The notes under the pieces are model-generated. The model had not been told where the DNA came from. It did no database searches and was given only the letters and a program-made list of their open reading frames with translations. Below, piece after piece: positions 47,401-52,790 of a stretch of 64,000 nt of DNA (position 1 is the stretch's first letter; each line of letters starts with the position of its first letter). Position numbers and translations under genes: made by a program. The stretch lies in assembly GCF_026151205.1 (NCBI RefSeq), contig NC_087079.1:3242730-3306729 (forward strand). The letters run 5' to 3'. Source of the DNA: Bolinopsis microptera (Eukaryota > Ctenophora > Tentaculata > Lobata > Bolinopsidae).

Positions 47401-48470
47401 TCGTTGTTTGTATAAACTCGTATTTTTAAATGTTAACAATTAACTGTTTGGATAGCTGTTCACATTCGTAAAACTGTCTCACTTTTCCAACAATAATAAA
47501 CATGTCATCAATATTGTGTATAGTATAATACACAACTTCAGTGTAAGCACCCAGTTGGTTGCCATGTAAACTAACTCCCTCTCTCCAGATCGACCTCGAA
47601 CTCTGATCTGATGGGAGTGTTACCCCAGATTCTATCCGCTACAAGCATAGAAACAGACAGTCACGGCAAGTGTGCCAGTATTGAGAGTCAGAACTTATCT
47701 TCTGAGCTTGTCCACAGACACAGCAACCTTGAAATGCACGAGGTACGGGTTTATCTCTCACACTATTGTGGTTTTTTGAAATTCATCTCTTTAAAGTTTT
47801 CAGCTTTTTTTATACTGGCGATCAAAAATTTCCCAAATTGACAGTAAATTTAATTTCCCGCAGGCATCAAGCAATCAAGTTATGTACCCGATGATGATGT
47901 CGCAACAATCCTTCCCTAGCGCCTGGACGCACGGACAGAGTTGGCAGCACCAACATTCCTTTCCTCAGTGGGGCTCTGCTTCACATTCACTTCAGGTAAG
48001 GACAGGAAAATAATTGACAGAGAAATAGGGACAGGGAAATAGGGACAGGGAAATAGGAACAGGGAAATAGGGACAGGGAAATAGGGACAGGGAAATAGGG
48101 ACAGGGAAATAGGGACAGGGAAATAGGGACAGGGAAATAGGGACAGGGAAATAGGGACAGGGAAATAGGGACAGGGAAATAGGGACAGGGAAATAGGGAC
48201 AGAGAAATAGGGACAGGGAAATAGGGACAGGGAGATGACCAGGATTTGGGCCCCAAAATAATTGATAAATGACAATTTGAGATTTGTAAATAACAGCAAT
48301 ACTTTCAGGCGGGACCTGGGGGAGTACAGAGACAAGTGATAATAGTCCCACAGCAGTCAGGTGGGAACATTGTTCACCCCTCCTACATGTCCAACAGCCA
48401 GTCCACCATGTCCCTGCCTCAGGGCTACCAGGTGCTCCGCACCGAGGACTTTCCTAACATCCACAACTGA
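5394..48470 (+). CDS. WNK-type kinase gene, regulatory region (multi-exon span)
   Basis: This entry spans 24 exons reconstructed by eye from acceptors, donors and phase; the exons are listed separately. The identification rests on three things. First, exons 6-7 give a CCT/OSR1_C-like domain with the order KAISMQVDYNTTPQDMAKNLV, then IDKKHLDK, then GRVLKMAREQQ, which parallels the autoinhibitory/CCT-like domain of WNK1. Second, there are RFxV/I docking motifs: SRFKVIP in exon 8 and SRFIIKPV in exon 17. Third, the C-terminal part has a polyQ tract and a heptad-like coiled coil (LISKHDNEINETKARHNSE). WNKs phosphorylate SPAK/OSR1, which regulate cation-chloride cotransporters. No catalytic motifs (HRD, DFG) were found, so the kinase domain is upstream of the window, or this locus encodes only regulatory isoforms. 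Exons 9-24 would encode about 1305 residues. Exon 3 entry phase and the exon 5/6 borders are unresolved. Confidence 0.65.
5765..5885 (+). CDS. WNK-type gene, exon 2 seen
   Basis: Acceptor tttgcag, donor AAAG|gtaatt; enters in phase 0 and leaves in phase 1. Encodes a Ser/Thr/Gln-rich linker (VEEPVPVAGTVSHASTLTQQ...), typical of the disordered regions between WNK domains. Just downstream, 5908-6000 holds several TGACGTCA motifs. Confidence 0.55.
6781..6941 (+). CDS. WNK-type gene, exon 3 seen
   Basis: Acceptor tgtttgtgag after a T-rich tract, donor AACT|gtaagt. The only open frame needs a phase-2 entry, which exon 2 (phase 1) cannot supply. Either a small exon is missing between them or translation of a separate isoform starts at the in-frame ATG at 6791 (MRRESVSKTLTG). 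The peptide is basic and Ser/Thr-rich, then AKNLTRELTLTRDAAA. It leaves in phase 1, which fits exon 4. Confidence 0.5.
6942..11042. other. intron, about 4.1 kb
   Basis: Starts with repeated GTGACGTCATCAGATTTG motifs (6950-7010). Contains a diverged duplicated segment (about 8570-8700 and 9240-9350, each with a TTATGCGTC-like motif followed by AATTCCTTTTC and GTTTAGTGACG). No exon or transposon ends were recognised; the short ORFs are unsupported. Confidence 0.5.
11043..11186 (+). CDS. WNK-type gene, exon 4 seen
   Basis: Acceptor ccaccag at 11042, donor CATT|gtaagt, phase 1 in and out. The first acceptor was preferred because using the AG at 11066 would create a stop with the phase-1 base of exon 3. 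Encodes SSSSDVGAGMSLPEQK, then a basic segment RRAKSYSRFNQAGH. No known domain. Confidence 0.55.
11468..11521 (+). CDS. WNK-type gene, exon 5 (tentative)
   Basis: Bounded by gtcatccag and ATG|gtaagt. Phase 1 in and out is the only combination that links exons 4 and 6 without a stop. The acceptor at 11446 (cactag) also fits and adds seven codons. A competing frame (VIQPQDVAQPQSIVHQK) looks more protein-like but matches neither neighbour, so the model here is weak. Confidence 0.35.
12364..12390. repeat. poly-C tract
   Basis: A run of about 20 C after CTCCTCTC, with no matching poly-G partner nearby, so it is not a recognisable element end. Confidence 0.8.
12488..12627 (+). CDS. WNK-type gene, exon 6: first part of a CCT domain
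   Basis: Acceptor ctgtacag at 12487 (an alternative tttcag at 12479 would need phase-2 entry), donor CTG|gtacgt, leaving in phase 0. Encodes GETTSITFKEVTKEGM..., then KAISMQVDYNTTPQDMAKNL. The last part matches the beta-strand and helix pattern of the OSR1_C/CCT family, where human WNK1 has a strand, an acidic turn and PEDVAQEMV. The domain continues in exon 7. In WNKs these domains inhibit the kinase or bind RFxV/I motifs. Confidence 0.7.
13968..14236. repeat. 8-bp minisatellite (TTACCTGG)n
   Basis: About 33 near-perfect copies of TTACCTGG inside the intron between exons 6 and 7. The long ORF across it (repeated TWLPGYLV) only reflects the absence of stops in the unit. Confidence 0.95.
14566..14697 (+). 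CDS. WNK-type gene, exon 7: second part of the CCT domain
   Basis: Strong acceptor (tttttaacatttcag), donor ACT|gtgagt, phase 0 at both ends, 44 codons. Starts IDKKHLDKNHSEIFIEMCGR, continues VLKMAREQQ, then becomes Asn/Ser/Glu-rich. The helix GRVLKMAREQQ lines up with DRVSLIKRKREQ in WNK1, completing the CCT/OSR1_C-like domain begun in exon 6. Confidence 0.75.
14958..15116 (+). CDS. WNK-type gene, exon 8 with RFxV motif
   Basis: Acceptor aacttctag, donor CCT|gtgagt, phase 0 at both ends, 53 codons. A Lys/Glu/Ala/Pro-rich linker ends in NAHSRFKVIP. RFKV fits the RFx[V/I] peptide by which WNKs bind the CCT domains of SPAK/OSR1 and of other WNKs. The next exon must enter in phase 0; within the window the best candidate is the internal acceptor at 26671 in exon 9. 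Confidence 0.75.
15419..15490. repeat. 12-bp tandem repeat (CAAAATATGGAT)6
   Basis: Six almost perfect copies with one substitution (CAGAATATGGAT). Read on the minus strand it gives a trivial HILI repeat. Confidence 0.9.
17645..17712. repeat. hexamer array (TTTCAG)n
   Basis: About 11 copies of TTTCAG. The unit equals a minimal splice-acceptor consensus. A shorter array of the same hexamer lies at 59414-59442. Confidence 0.9.
19649..20415. mobile_element. mariner-like MITE
   Basis: A 767-bp element with 46-bp inverted repeats matching at 45 positions (CAGGGTGGGCCAAAAGTCAG... and its complement at 20370-20415), flanked by TA on both sides. TA duplication and CAGGGTG ends suit the Tc1/mariner superfamily. 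No transposase; only short unsupported ORFs inside. Confidence 0.8.
20416..20605. repeat. AT-rich (TATAG)-type simple repeat
   Basis: Irregular repeats of TAGTATA and ATAGTATAT directly after the mariner-like MITE. Confidence 0.75.
20845..21412 (-). pseudogene. decayed 3' end of a non-LTR retrotransposon ORF (LINE)
   Basis: Translated on the minus strand in shifting frames, this gives IQTLEAVQ, FTRRISGC, DYWEKLKLLNLPSL, QRRREIYI, NGKIPNDIK and finally SFSVKAANLWNLLPKPVN...FKSALG. These blocks occur in this order at the C-terminal end of many LINE reverse transcriptase ORFs (the WNsLP...FKs.L signature). At least three frameshifts or stops and an inserted AT-rich stretch (about 21195-21225) show decay. 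The rest of the element is absent, as in 5'-truncated LINE copies. Confidence 0.75.
21425..22336. mobile_element. element with poly-G and poly-C ends and inverted arms
   Basis: The left end is a G run (21429-21441) followed by TGTCATGAGTATTTTTGAGA. The right end is ATATTCATGAC followed by a C run (22321-22335). The terminal 20 or so bases are inverted matches, and further in, AATTCTCA and CGGCGAAAATG-like motifs recur in opposite orientation. The interior carries a copy of the dispersed repeat family (about 21546-21710). I could not define a target duplication. Confidence 0.5.
21546..21710 (+). repeat. dispersed repeat family, copy 1
   Basis: Shares with 60435-60612 a long block (ATGCGGCCGCTTTT, TTTCCCGATCCGTGATGGCG, ATTCCATACAACCTGGG) ending in GGCGGAGTGACAGGCTAAGC and GCCGCCCAGT. 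The 3' part matches the copies at 22377, 51578 and 58028. Confidence 0.75.
22377..22450 (-). repeat. dispersed repeat family, copy 2
   Basis: 74 bp starting ACTGGGCCGCGCTCAGCCTG. The reverse complement is identical over its whole length to 58028-58101. Confidence 0.9.
24780..24870. repeat. 15-bp minisatellite (ACCTCGTGTTTTACC)
   Basis: About six copies of ACCWCKTGTTTTACC-like units, some shortened to ACCTCGTC. A related pair lies near 24593-24616, and both clusters sit next to TTACCACCATAGTAGCT. Confidence 0.8.
26183..27077 (+). CDS. WNK-type gene, exon 9: candidate alternative first coding exon
   Basis: An ORF from ATG 26183 continues 298 codons to donor AGAG|gtgagt and leaves in phase 1, fitting exon 10. 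An in-frame stop lies 15 bases upstream of the ATG and there is no polypyrimidine tract or good acceptor before it, so the ATG looks like a genuine start. The N-terminus (MSSFSELLDGIPLETVDEVV) is followed by an acidic stretch, a basic segment (GDKRRKRHRSC), a Ser/Thr/Asn-rich region, and SDSLDSYGSVFSDPPFSTPP. I do not recognise a domain. An internal acceptor (gcagtttccag, 26671) would let transcripts from exon 8 enter in phase 0. An optional 141-nt intron may lie at 26879-27019. Confidence 0.7.
27161..27861. mobile_element. 701-bp near-complete palindrome with G/C-run ends, TTAA-flanked
   Basis: Begins GGCCAGAGGGGG with about 15 G, ends with over 20 C then TCTGGCC. Both sides are flanked by TTAA (27157-27160, 27862-27865). 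Almost the whole element is two inverted arms of about 320 bp around a short centre near 27515 (TTTTTCGAAAAATG). TTAA duplication occurs in piggyBac and Kolobok elements, but the ends do not allow a firm assignment. It lies in the intron between exons 9 and 10 and encodes nothing plausible. Confidence 0.8.
28012..28355 (+). CDS. WNK-type gene, exon 10: RERE/Q-rich coiled coil
   Basis: Acceptor ttaattccag, donor CAG|gtgaga. Phase 1 from exon 9 recreates GTG GCC; leaves in phase 0. Encodes about 115 residues of QAQRERE/AAQRERD-like repeats, almost free of hydrophobics except Ala, Ile and Val, likely a long single charged helix or coiled coil. The underlying DNA is an imperfect 12-24 bp repeat. 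Confidence 0.8.
28613..28722 (+). CDS. WNK-type gene, exon 11
   Basis: Acceptor caatcgcag, donor ATCAG|gtccgt; phase 0 in, phase 2 out. Encodes LNQGLDFDQVSTKSEHDSGT and then a Ser/Thr/Pro-rich stretch with SPSLSGSL. The preceding intron is only 257 bp. A transposon begins 20 bp after the donor. Confidence 0.75.
28743..30670. mobile_element. 1.93-kb element with perfect 30-bp TIRs and dense TTAACCAC motifs
   Basis: The termini are exact 30-bp inverted repeats (CCAGCAATAGCAGCAAATCT... at 28743-28772, complement at 30641-30670). The interior has roughly 20 copies of TTAACCAC/GTGGTTAA in both orientations and two copies of a GTACGCGTGCGCGCGCTAGC-like palindrome (near 29138 and 29308). No transposase ORF. 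Flanks share only AA, so the superfamily is open. Confidence 0.8.
31150..31430. promoter_or_regulatory. CRE-type (TGACGTCA) array
   Basis: A cluster of ACGTCA half-sites and full TGACGTCA palindromes, ending in about five copies of a 20-bp unit (TGTGACGTCACGTCATTTTA, 31292-31390). It lies immediately upstream of exon 12. CREB/ATF binding is inferred from the motif only; it may be a simple satellite. Confidence 0.6.
31432..31540 (+). CDS. WNK-type gene, exon 12
   Basis: Acceptor aaattatcag, donor CAG|gtttgt; phase 2 in, phase 0 out. Encodes RDGDGLTGQFKITKIIDQSD and a Ser/His-rich end. GQFKITKI resembles a WNK RFxI motif with Arg replaced by Gln. Confidence 0.75.
32662..32901 (+). CDS. WNK-type gene, exon 13
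   Basis: Acceptor cccctcag, donor CAG|gtgggg, phase 0 at both ends, 80 codons. Starts DVLYMYPPGHPLAGQLHSSS, then a low-complexity Gly/Gln/Met/His-rich sequence. Probably disordered. A C run (32943-32957) follows in the intron. Confidence 0.8.
33077..33306 (+). CDS. WNK-type gene, exon 14: GMQPG repeats
   Basis: Acceptor aatctttcag, donor TCTGG|gtaggt; phase 0 in, phase 2 out. About 14 copies of a pentapeptide like GMQPG or GIQQG form the core, then HMPMQQIIPGAYPGDQYLIQ. The DNA is a 15-bp coding minisatellite with substitutions mostly at tolerated positions. Confidence 0.8.
33441..33624. repeat. 22-bp minisatellite (TAAAATACCCACCCCTCCCCTC)
   Basis: Eight or so copies in the 328-bp intron between exons 14 and 15. 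Being pyrimidine-rich, it runs straight into the acceptor of exon 15. Confidence 0.9.
33635..33767 (+). CDS. WNK-type gene, exon 15
   Basis: Acceptor ccttttcccag, donor AAG|gtatgc; phase 2 in (GG+G), phase 0 out. Encodes GSGQHVRHLSGSYPSQQGAA, then a Thr/Asn/Pro-rich segment. No known domain. A 9.7-kb intron follows. Confidence 0.75.
36012..37902. repeat. 1.9-kb composite minisatellite of 11-bp and 10-bp units
   Basis: Built almost entirely from two units: CCTCTCTCCAG (11 bp) and CCAACACCAG (10 bp). The 10-bp unit almost always stands singly and is followed by one to four 11-bp units, giving a two-letter pattern. Rare variants are CCTCTCACCAG, CCTCTCTCCATC and CCTCTTTCCAG. Neither strand can produce stop codons, so the 650-690 residue ORFs on both strands have no significance. 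Confidence 0.95.
39031..39349. mobile_element. 319-bp MITE-like inverted repeat element
   Basis: Ends are 23-bp inverted repeats with one mismatch (GGCTCAGTTTTGCGACCAG and the complement at 39327-39349). The interior contains repeated AAAACTCCGCG and ATAGAAATATTTTTGAA motifs. No target duplication could be defined. Confidence 0.6.
40105..40330 (+). promoter_or_regulatory. candidate internal promoter (CCAAT, CRE, E-box cluster)
   Basis: Within 200 bp there are four CCAATCA boxes (40110, 40160, 40230, 40272), two GTGACGTCAC sites (40139, 40210) and a CACGTG E-box (40297). A GC-richer stretch follows (about 40320-40415), ending in a donor-like ACA|gtgaga that could serve as a non-coding first exon. 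Transcripts could join exon 16, which has an in-frame ATG at 43461. NF-Y and CREB-type control is inferred from motifs. Confidence 0.45.
41569..41682. repeat. 19-bp tandem repeat with POU/homeobox-like sites
   Basis: Six perfect copies of GAATTATGCAAAGTAATTA. Each holds ATGCAAAG (octamer-like) and TAATTA (homeodomain core). Confidence 0.9.
43458..44057 (+). CDS. WNK-type gene, exon 16 built on a 28-bp repeat
   Basis: Acceptor tcttattgcag, donor CAG|gtaagt, phase 0 at both ends, exactly 200 codons if read through. Starts QMTATTAPAPSSNPTGPSD, then 19 copies of a 15-nt block (VNSDQ) separated by 13-nt spacers. The 28-bp period shifts frame with each copy, so three units encode a 28-residue super-repeat (VNSDQ, VSLTGQLRPG, QSYRSTQTRS...). 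All three frames are open. Eighteen periods are divisible by three, so first and last blocks are both in phase 0. The alternative is internal splicing within the array. Confidence 0.65.
44282..44757 (+). CDS. WNK-type gene, exon 17 with RFxI motif and polyQ
   Basis: Acceptor actttgcag, donor GCCAG|gtttgt; phase 0 in, phase 2 out. Near the start is PPSRFIIKPVDENKP, an RFxI motif followed by the Pro-Val seen in many WNKs. A Ser/Glu/Lys-rich segment and a polyglutamine tract of over 20 Gln (about 44470-44540, mixed CAA/CAG) follow. The exon ends in EDIRQLPDWFRKDQDYIALI, SKHDNEINETKA, the beginning of a coiled coil. Confidence 0.8.
45222..45311 (+). CDS. WNK-type gene, exon 18: coiled coil continues
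   Basis: Acceptor tttacctcag, donor GACAG|gtaatt, phase 2 in and out. Encodes RHNSETRSLYQKKVHSTAHS, then SLSSITMTRD. Together with exon 17 it forms a helix of the type LISKHDNEI..ARHNSE..LYQKK, as in C-terminal WNK coiled coils. Confidence 0.75.
45595..45675 (+). CDS. WNK-type gene, exon 19
   Basis: Acceptor ctgtggcag, donor AAGAG|gtctgc (weak after GT), phase 2 in and out. Encodes RSVSEKKKSDHVISPPSEPR and DVTPLWK. The frame stays open beyond the donor to 45883, so read-through would give an alternative C-terminus with a hydrophobic tail. Confidence 0.6.
46391..46498 (+). CDS. WNK-type gene, exon 20 with 9-bp coding repeat
   Basis: Acceptor tgtactgacag at 46390, donor AGCAG|gtaatc, phase 2 in and out. 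The exon begins with AACTGACAG repeats encoding TDR, then TRDELFSPAESEGDFMSCLS. An upstream acceptor at 46325 would need phase-0 entry and does not fit exon 19. Confidence 0.65.
46741..46794 (+). CDS. WNK-type gene, exon 21
   Basis: Acceptor ttgctttcag, donor TCAGG|gtgcgt, phase 2 in and out, 18 codons. Encodes a basic, Ser/Thr-rich peptide (STSAPLRKSSKTYTRSRS). The preceding intron (46499-46740) is filled with irregular GTTGTCATGGTAAC repeats. Confidence 0.75.
47589..47742 (+). CDS. WNK-type gene, exon 22
   Basis: Acceptor ctctctccag, donor GAG|gtacgg; phase 2 in, phase 0 out. Encodes GSTSNSDLMGVLPQILSATS, then IETDSHGKCASIESQNLSSE. A Ser-rich regulatory tail with no known domain. Confidence 0.8.
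47864..47995 (+). CDS. WNK-type gene, exon 23
   Basis: Acceptor atttcccgcag, donor CAG|gtaagg, phase 0 at both ends, 44 codons. Aromatic and Gln/His-rich sequence (MMMSQQSFPSAWTHGQSWQH). A 14-bp minisatellite follows 20 bp into the next intron. Confidence 0.8.
48016..48232. repeat. 14-bp minisatellite (GGAAATAGGGACAG)
   Basis: About 15 near-perfect copies within the 313-bp intron between exons 23 and 24. Minus-strand ORFs (FPVPISLSL...) are artefacts. Confidence 0.95.
48309..48470 (+). CDS. WNK-type gene, last coding exon
   Basis: Acceptor tactttcag, phase 0, 53 codons ending in TGA at 48468-48470. Encodes AGPGGVQRQVIIVPQQSGGN and ends GYQVLRTEDFPNIHN. No stop in this frame before the TGA, and other frames are not consistent with exon 23. 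Confidence 0.8.
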   Translation, partial: AGPGGVQRQVIIVPQQSGGNIVHPSYMSNSQSTMSLPQGYQVLRTEDFPNIHN

Positions 48471-49545
48471 GATTCTGTCACGTCATCATGAACAGTACGC
48501 GAGGAAATGTGTTGCCCGAGTTTTGCTTGTGGTCGAGAAGTTTTCCCGGTTGTTTTGTGAGCGTGACCTTTCAATTCTGATCAACCTACTGCGTGACATC
48601 GTCTCAGAAGCGCGTGACGTCATCTTAAAAACCACGTGACGTCACGGAAGCATCTCGTTTTGACATCTCTAATGCTTTGTTGTGGTGATTTAAAAACTTG
48701 AGTAATTTATTTGGGATTATAGCCCCATTGAGTTGACAGAAAGTATGTGATTGTAAGTTAAGATACCTTGTAATGTTGCCACGGTAACAAAGTATTACTA
48801 CTTTGCCGGGATTTTCTGTTTTTACTGCACGGATTTTATGCAGATGTGTTTTTATTCAACTTTTCAGCTGTGTAAATACTTCATTACATTTACATGATGA
48901 GAAAATTATGTGATTTTCCGAAAGACGAGTTATTTACCCACGCATGTGATAACGTCCTTGTTGGCTTTATCTGAGCGGTTAAGATTTAAATCTTAAATTA
49001 AGAATACGCTTATTTTATCTATCGTGAACATTTTAAAAGCCAATAAGGAAATCATCGTGTTTCAAAGCATACAATATGCGACCAAAAGAAAGCTGCGTTT
49101 GCTTTATATAATTATTAATTAGTTGATATGAACTTTTTGATTTCGTAGGTTTGCTAGCTTTGCCATCATTCACGATTTCTCGAATTTTTGTAATATTTTT
49201 CTTACCTTCATCCAAGCAATATTCACTTCACTGTATTATGTTTATTTAAAAGATGATCAAGTTTTTACCTAGAGTAAATTAATAACAGTATAAGTGATTA
49301 GCGCACTGTCAGTGAAATATATATTGTTTTAAAAGGGATTAAATTTTTATTTGTGAAGCTATGTTTATTATTGATTTAATGTTAGGTAGCGCTGAACATG
49401 CTGTATTTCTATTTGGGGTTCACGGTGCATGGAGAGACGCTGGATCAACTATGTGGAATGTTCTGGATCTGTTTTTCAACGACAACAATGTTATTAAGAT
49501 ACTGATGATTCTGTTGTTATGAAGAATATTGGAATTTTCAATAAA
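48471..49545 (+). other. probable 3' UTR of the WNK-type gene
   Basis: AT-rich sequence without coding features. A canonical AATAAA lies at 49540-49545, about 1.07 kb past the stop; earlier termination is possible. Confidence 0.45.
49540..49545 (+). terminator. polyadenylation signal AATAAA
   Basis: Canonical hexamer downstream of the last + strand coding exon. Chosen by position only. Confidence 0.4.
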
Positions 49546-51577
49546 ATAACCGCATAGTTTTGATTGTTCTCCTTGTTACCTTCCCAGGGAACATTAGTCA
49601 TTACCGGCTGATTTGTGATTAAATTTAACGTTAGTTGTAGTCTTGGTCGCGCGTGTAAATTTATGTCCATTGGTTGCACTTCCGATTAATACACGTTGCA
49701 TGTCCCTTGTCTGGATATTATCTTAACGGGTGAAAATAGTTGTTCCAGCTATTATCAGTATCACGCCGGCCTGTGGCATAACTAGAATTAGACCAATATG
49801 TGTGGGTGCGACTGCGTATACGTTAATTTCTTTGTTGATATTCTTGCATCTTGTGAATGGGTCACACCGAGGGCATGAAAACAGAAAATAATCGCTTCCC
49901 GGGCAGTTAGTAGCAGTTTCTTTGCACTTTGCTCCTCCTGTGTACAAGAGCCGCGCGCTGAGTTAGATTGTAAAGCCTGCTTATTTGATTGTAAAATCGC
50001 AAAAACGCGCGTTTTAGAGGGTTCAATTACGCCAGCAGCCAGGCTATGTTTACGTTTATGAACATAATAGCCAGGGGTCGACCCAGGTAAGCTTCTCTCA
50101 CAGATGCGAGAAGCTCTTAAAGAGCGCCGCTCATAAAGATTGGCAGGTAAGTTGTATAAGCAGGCAACAATAATGAATAAGCTTTTAATACACTATTTTA
50201 CCTTAAAAGTAACGTTTCCTCCACAGGAGGAAAATTAGGGACATTTTAGATTTTGTGTTTTGAGTTATTTCAAGATTTCCAGAAAAGTCTCATTTTGGCC
50301 CGATCAAAAGTTTGCAACTTTAAAGGATGAGCACTCCTGCGCGCAGTGTTGTGACCTCCCTTCGTCGTAATTAGCTCGTATTCAGATTGAACAATTTTGA
50401 ATTCAAATAAATGTTGTTTCTTTTAGATTTGAATAAACAATAAGGATTTAGTCCGAAAGTAATTTGTCTACTAAATAACATTTTGAAATTATGAACAAAA
50501 TTGGTAAAAATTTGCCATAGTTGTGACCAAAAAACTACGCGCAGAATTAGATATTTCTTCATAAACGCGTGAACATTTTTGAGTTTAACATTGAATATCT
50601 TAGCTCGGTTATTTTAATACTTAATTTTAAAGTATCTATCCGATAACTAAACATTTTATCTTTACGACAGTATAATTTTTTTTTGTATATTTGCTAAATT
50701 AAAAAAACAGTAGGAATAGAAACGTCGAAGGTCTTGCGCTTATTTCAGTCACAAAATATACCCTAATCATAAACTTCATAAAATCCACTGAAAATGATGT
50801 CTAAAGGCATATCTAGTCCTTACACCTTCCCAAATCATTTAGCAAGGATTCAGAGCCAGCTTTTAAAATTAGCTTTCGAATAACATTGTTAAGACATAAA
50901 ACTATAAATAAATGAGTGCGTTTTTCTCTTTCGTCTCAACAGTTTCTCTTTCATTTTAACACTATATATTAGTAAAAGCAATCAGCGATCTTTATTCATC
51001 ATTAAAGGAGTAAAATAATTGGTCCTCGTTAATGTTTAGTGTCTGATTACAGTTTCGGTCCGACCTCCACACCTGAAAAGATATTGGGGGTATTATCAGT
51101 TAAGTAAATGGAAAAATCATATTTCCATCATAAAACTATGAAAACATTGAAACTAATGTTTTTGAAGGCTCGCCTATTCGTTTAAGCAATCAAATAGTCA
51201 GTGCAAAGAACAGTTGAAGGCACCGGGAATGTTTCAAATAAATCCTCTGTCTACTATCAGACCACACACTCCACTATGCACTTCAATGTATCGTATAACA
51301 ATGGCAGTTGAAATGTGTTCCCGCCATTTTAAAATCAAAAATGTGCGCAGCATCTTACGGGTTATGCGCCGTGATCAACGGTCACGGCGCAATGGTTATG
51401 CGCCGTGACCATTGATCACGGCGCATACACATTGCGTTTAAATTGTCGTATAAATGTCCAGCTTCTCTGTGAAATTTGGTTGACTCGACTAATTTAAAAA
51501 TTTAATACTCTTTGTTTCATTCTAGTTTAATTGTATTTCTATTATGGTCGGAAAGAATTATAATGTTTTTTTCTTCT
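49546..51577. other. intergenic, no genes recognised
   Basis: AT-rich. Near 50050-50085 there is a fragment related to the dispersed repeat (TGAACATAATAGCCAGGGGT). A 63-nt palindrome lies at 51364-51426. No ORF here looks genuine. Confidence 0.5.
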
Positions 51578-51665
51578 ACTGGGCCACATTCAGCCTGTCA
51601 TTCCGCCATATTTTCAACGGCTATGAACACTAACATATGAACACTTATATGAGCCTGGCCCCATG
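51578..51665 (-). repeat. dispersed repeat family, copy 3
   Basis: Starts CTACTGGGCCACATTCAGCC, continues TGTCATTCCGCCATATTTTC and ends GAGCCTGGCCCCATG. Diverged from copies 2 and 4. Confidence 0.75.
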
Positions 51666-51908
51666 TAAGATGTTTCTTTGTAGTCAGCAGTGTATTACTA
51701 TTTCGGTTTTATAGTCGCATTTAATTCAGTTAATATTAATGGTTTCTTCACCTCTTCAAAGTTCAATGTAATTGGTTTGGAGGTCATTTGAAATAAGGAG
51801 GTAAAATAACTCACATAGCTTCCGGCAAGTTTCACGGATATAGTGATTGAGTTTCTAGTCAACCTAGCCTCTTTGCCTGACTGATTTCTTGTTCGGCAGG
51901 GTGACTGC

Positions 51909-51965
51909 TTAAACGTCAACTTCAACCTCTTCCACTGCATCGAATCGTACTAGTAGAATTTGTAC
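51909..51965 (-). CDS. tentative last exon of an Smr-like gene
   Basis: On the minus strand an acceptor (atatttcag) is followed by VQILLVRFDAVEEVEVDV and a TAA at 51909-51911, in phase with the donor of the exon at 52718-52790. The peptide fits the helix after the DLH motif only loosely. The glycine-rich loop expected further on in an Smr domain is missing, so the model may be wrong or the gene truncated. Confidence 0.25.
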   Translation of the reverse strand, partial: VQILLVRFDAVEEVEVDV

Positions 51966-52042
51966 CTGAAATATTACATTTAGTTTAGCGACCTTCACAT
52001 GCGAGTCAAACTTAGTATTTCTGAAAGTTTCGCCAAATTTCA

Positions 52043-52522
52043 TTGATTTCAGAGGGTGTGGCACGTCACTCTCTCCTTTTAGTTTTAATTATTGTCCATC
52101 AGTCCTACCAGCAGTTTTTTGATGACATGATAAGGGCGATTCAACCGCAAGTCAGGTCAGGGAGAGTTTGGAGACCAGACAAGGAACTAGATTGTGCTGA
52201 GAGGGACTTAGTCTGTGAAGCGGTGAGAGGAATGGTCCAGCCGTACAGCAGAGCAAGTATTGGTTTTGGAGAATGGAAGAAACCGTGGAAGAAGATGAAC
52301 GCCCGGGAACAACAAGCTGAGGTCCTTCAGAGAGTTAAAAGAAACCTCGAGCATGAAAGGGAGGTTCAATGCGGCTCTCTTGAGATGCAGTCAAGATGGG
52401 GACAGTGGAGGGAAGAGGTTATGAAGACGGACATGAGCTGGCACACACTCTTTAAGTATGGTGATTCGCTCACAGGTTTTATGCTCAGTGCGACTTATGG
52501 TACTGTGGTCACACCAAATTGA
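52043..52522 (+). pseudogene. non-LTR retrotransposon ORF fragment
   Basis: A 159-codon ORF (non-ATG start; TGA at 52520). The first 30 residues are hydrophobic, then comes QVRSGRVWRPDKELDCAERD. The C-terminal part MSWHTLFKYGDSLTGFMLSA then TYGTVVTPN has the layout W..LW...p.r..FlirstYD.LPtP.NL, seen in retrotransposon-derived proteins downstream of the reverse transcriptase core. The ORF stops right after this block and lacks the usual Cys/His region. Probably a degraded fragment. Confidence 0.45.
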
Positions 52523-52717
52523 TTTTTTTTAATAATCCAAATACAGGCAGCGATTTAGTCAACTTAAGTTTGTCATTTATGTAATTGAACATTAAAAATG
52601 TATCCTTCATAGAATTTTGTATTATCTCGAGGGTATAAAATTGTCAATTGAGAAACACGTCATAAATCTAAACAAATAAGTTCATTAAAATAGCTATCAA
52701 TCAGTAAATGAACGAAC

Positions 52718-52790
52718 CTGTACATCTAGATGATGTAGGTCCACCACTTGTAACTTGTCAGACCGGTTGTTGTACAGCTTCCTGTTCAGC
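52718..52790 (-). CDS. candidate exon with DLHH motif (Smr-like)
   Basis: On the minus strand: acceptor gtgttttcag, donor ACAG|gttcgt, phase 2 in, phase 0 out, 24 codons (LNRKLYNNRSDKLQVVDLHH). VVDLHHLDV resembles the LDLHGL core at the start of Smr domains (MutS2 and N4BP2 type nucleases). The phase fits the exon at 53954. Short, so recognition is tentative. Confidence 0.4.

Noticed and set aside
47916..48351. Minus-strand ORFs of repeated FPVPISLSL
   Set aside because: Antisense translation of a 14-bp minisatellite overlapping well-supported + strand exons.
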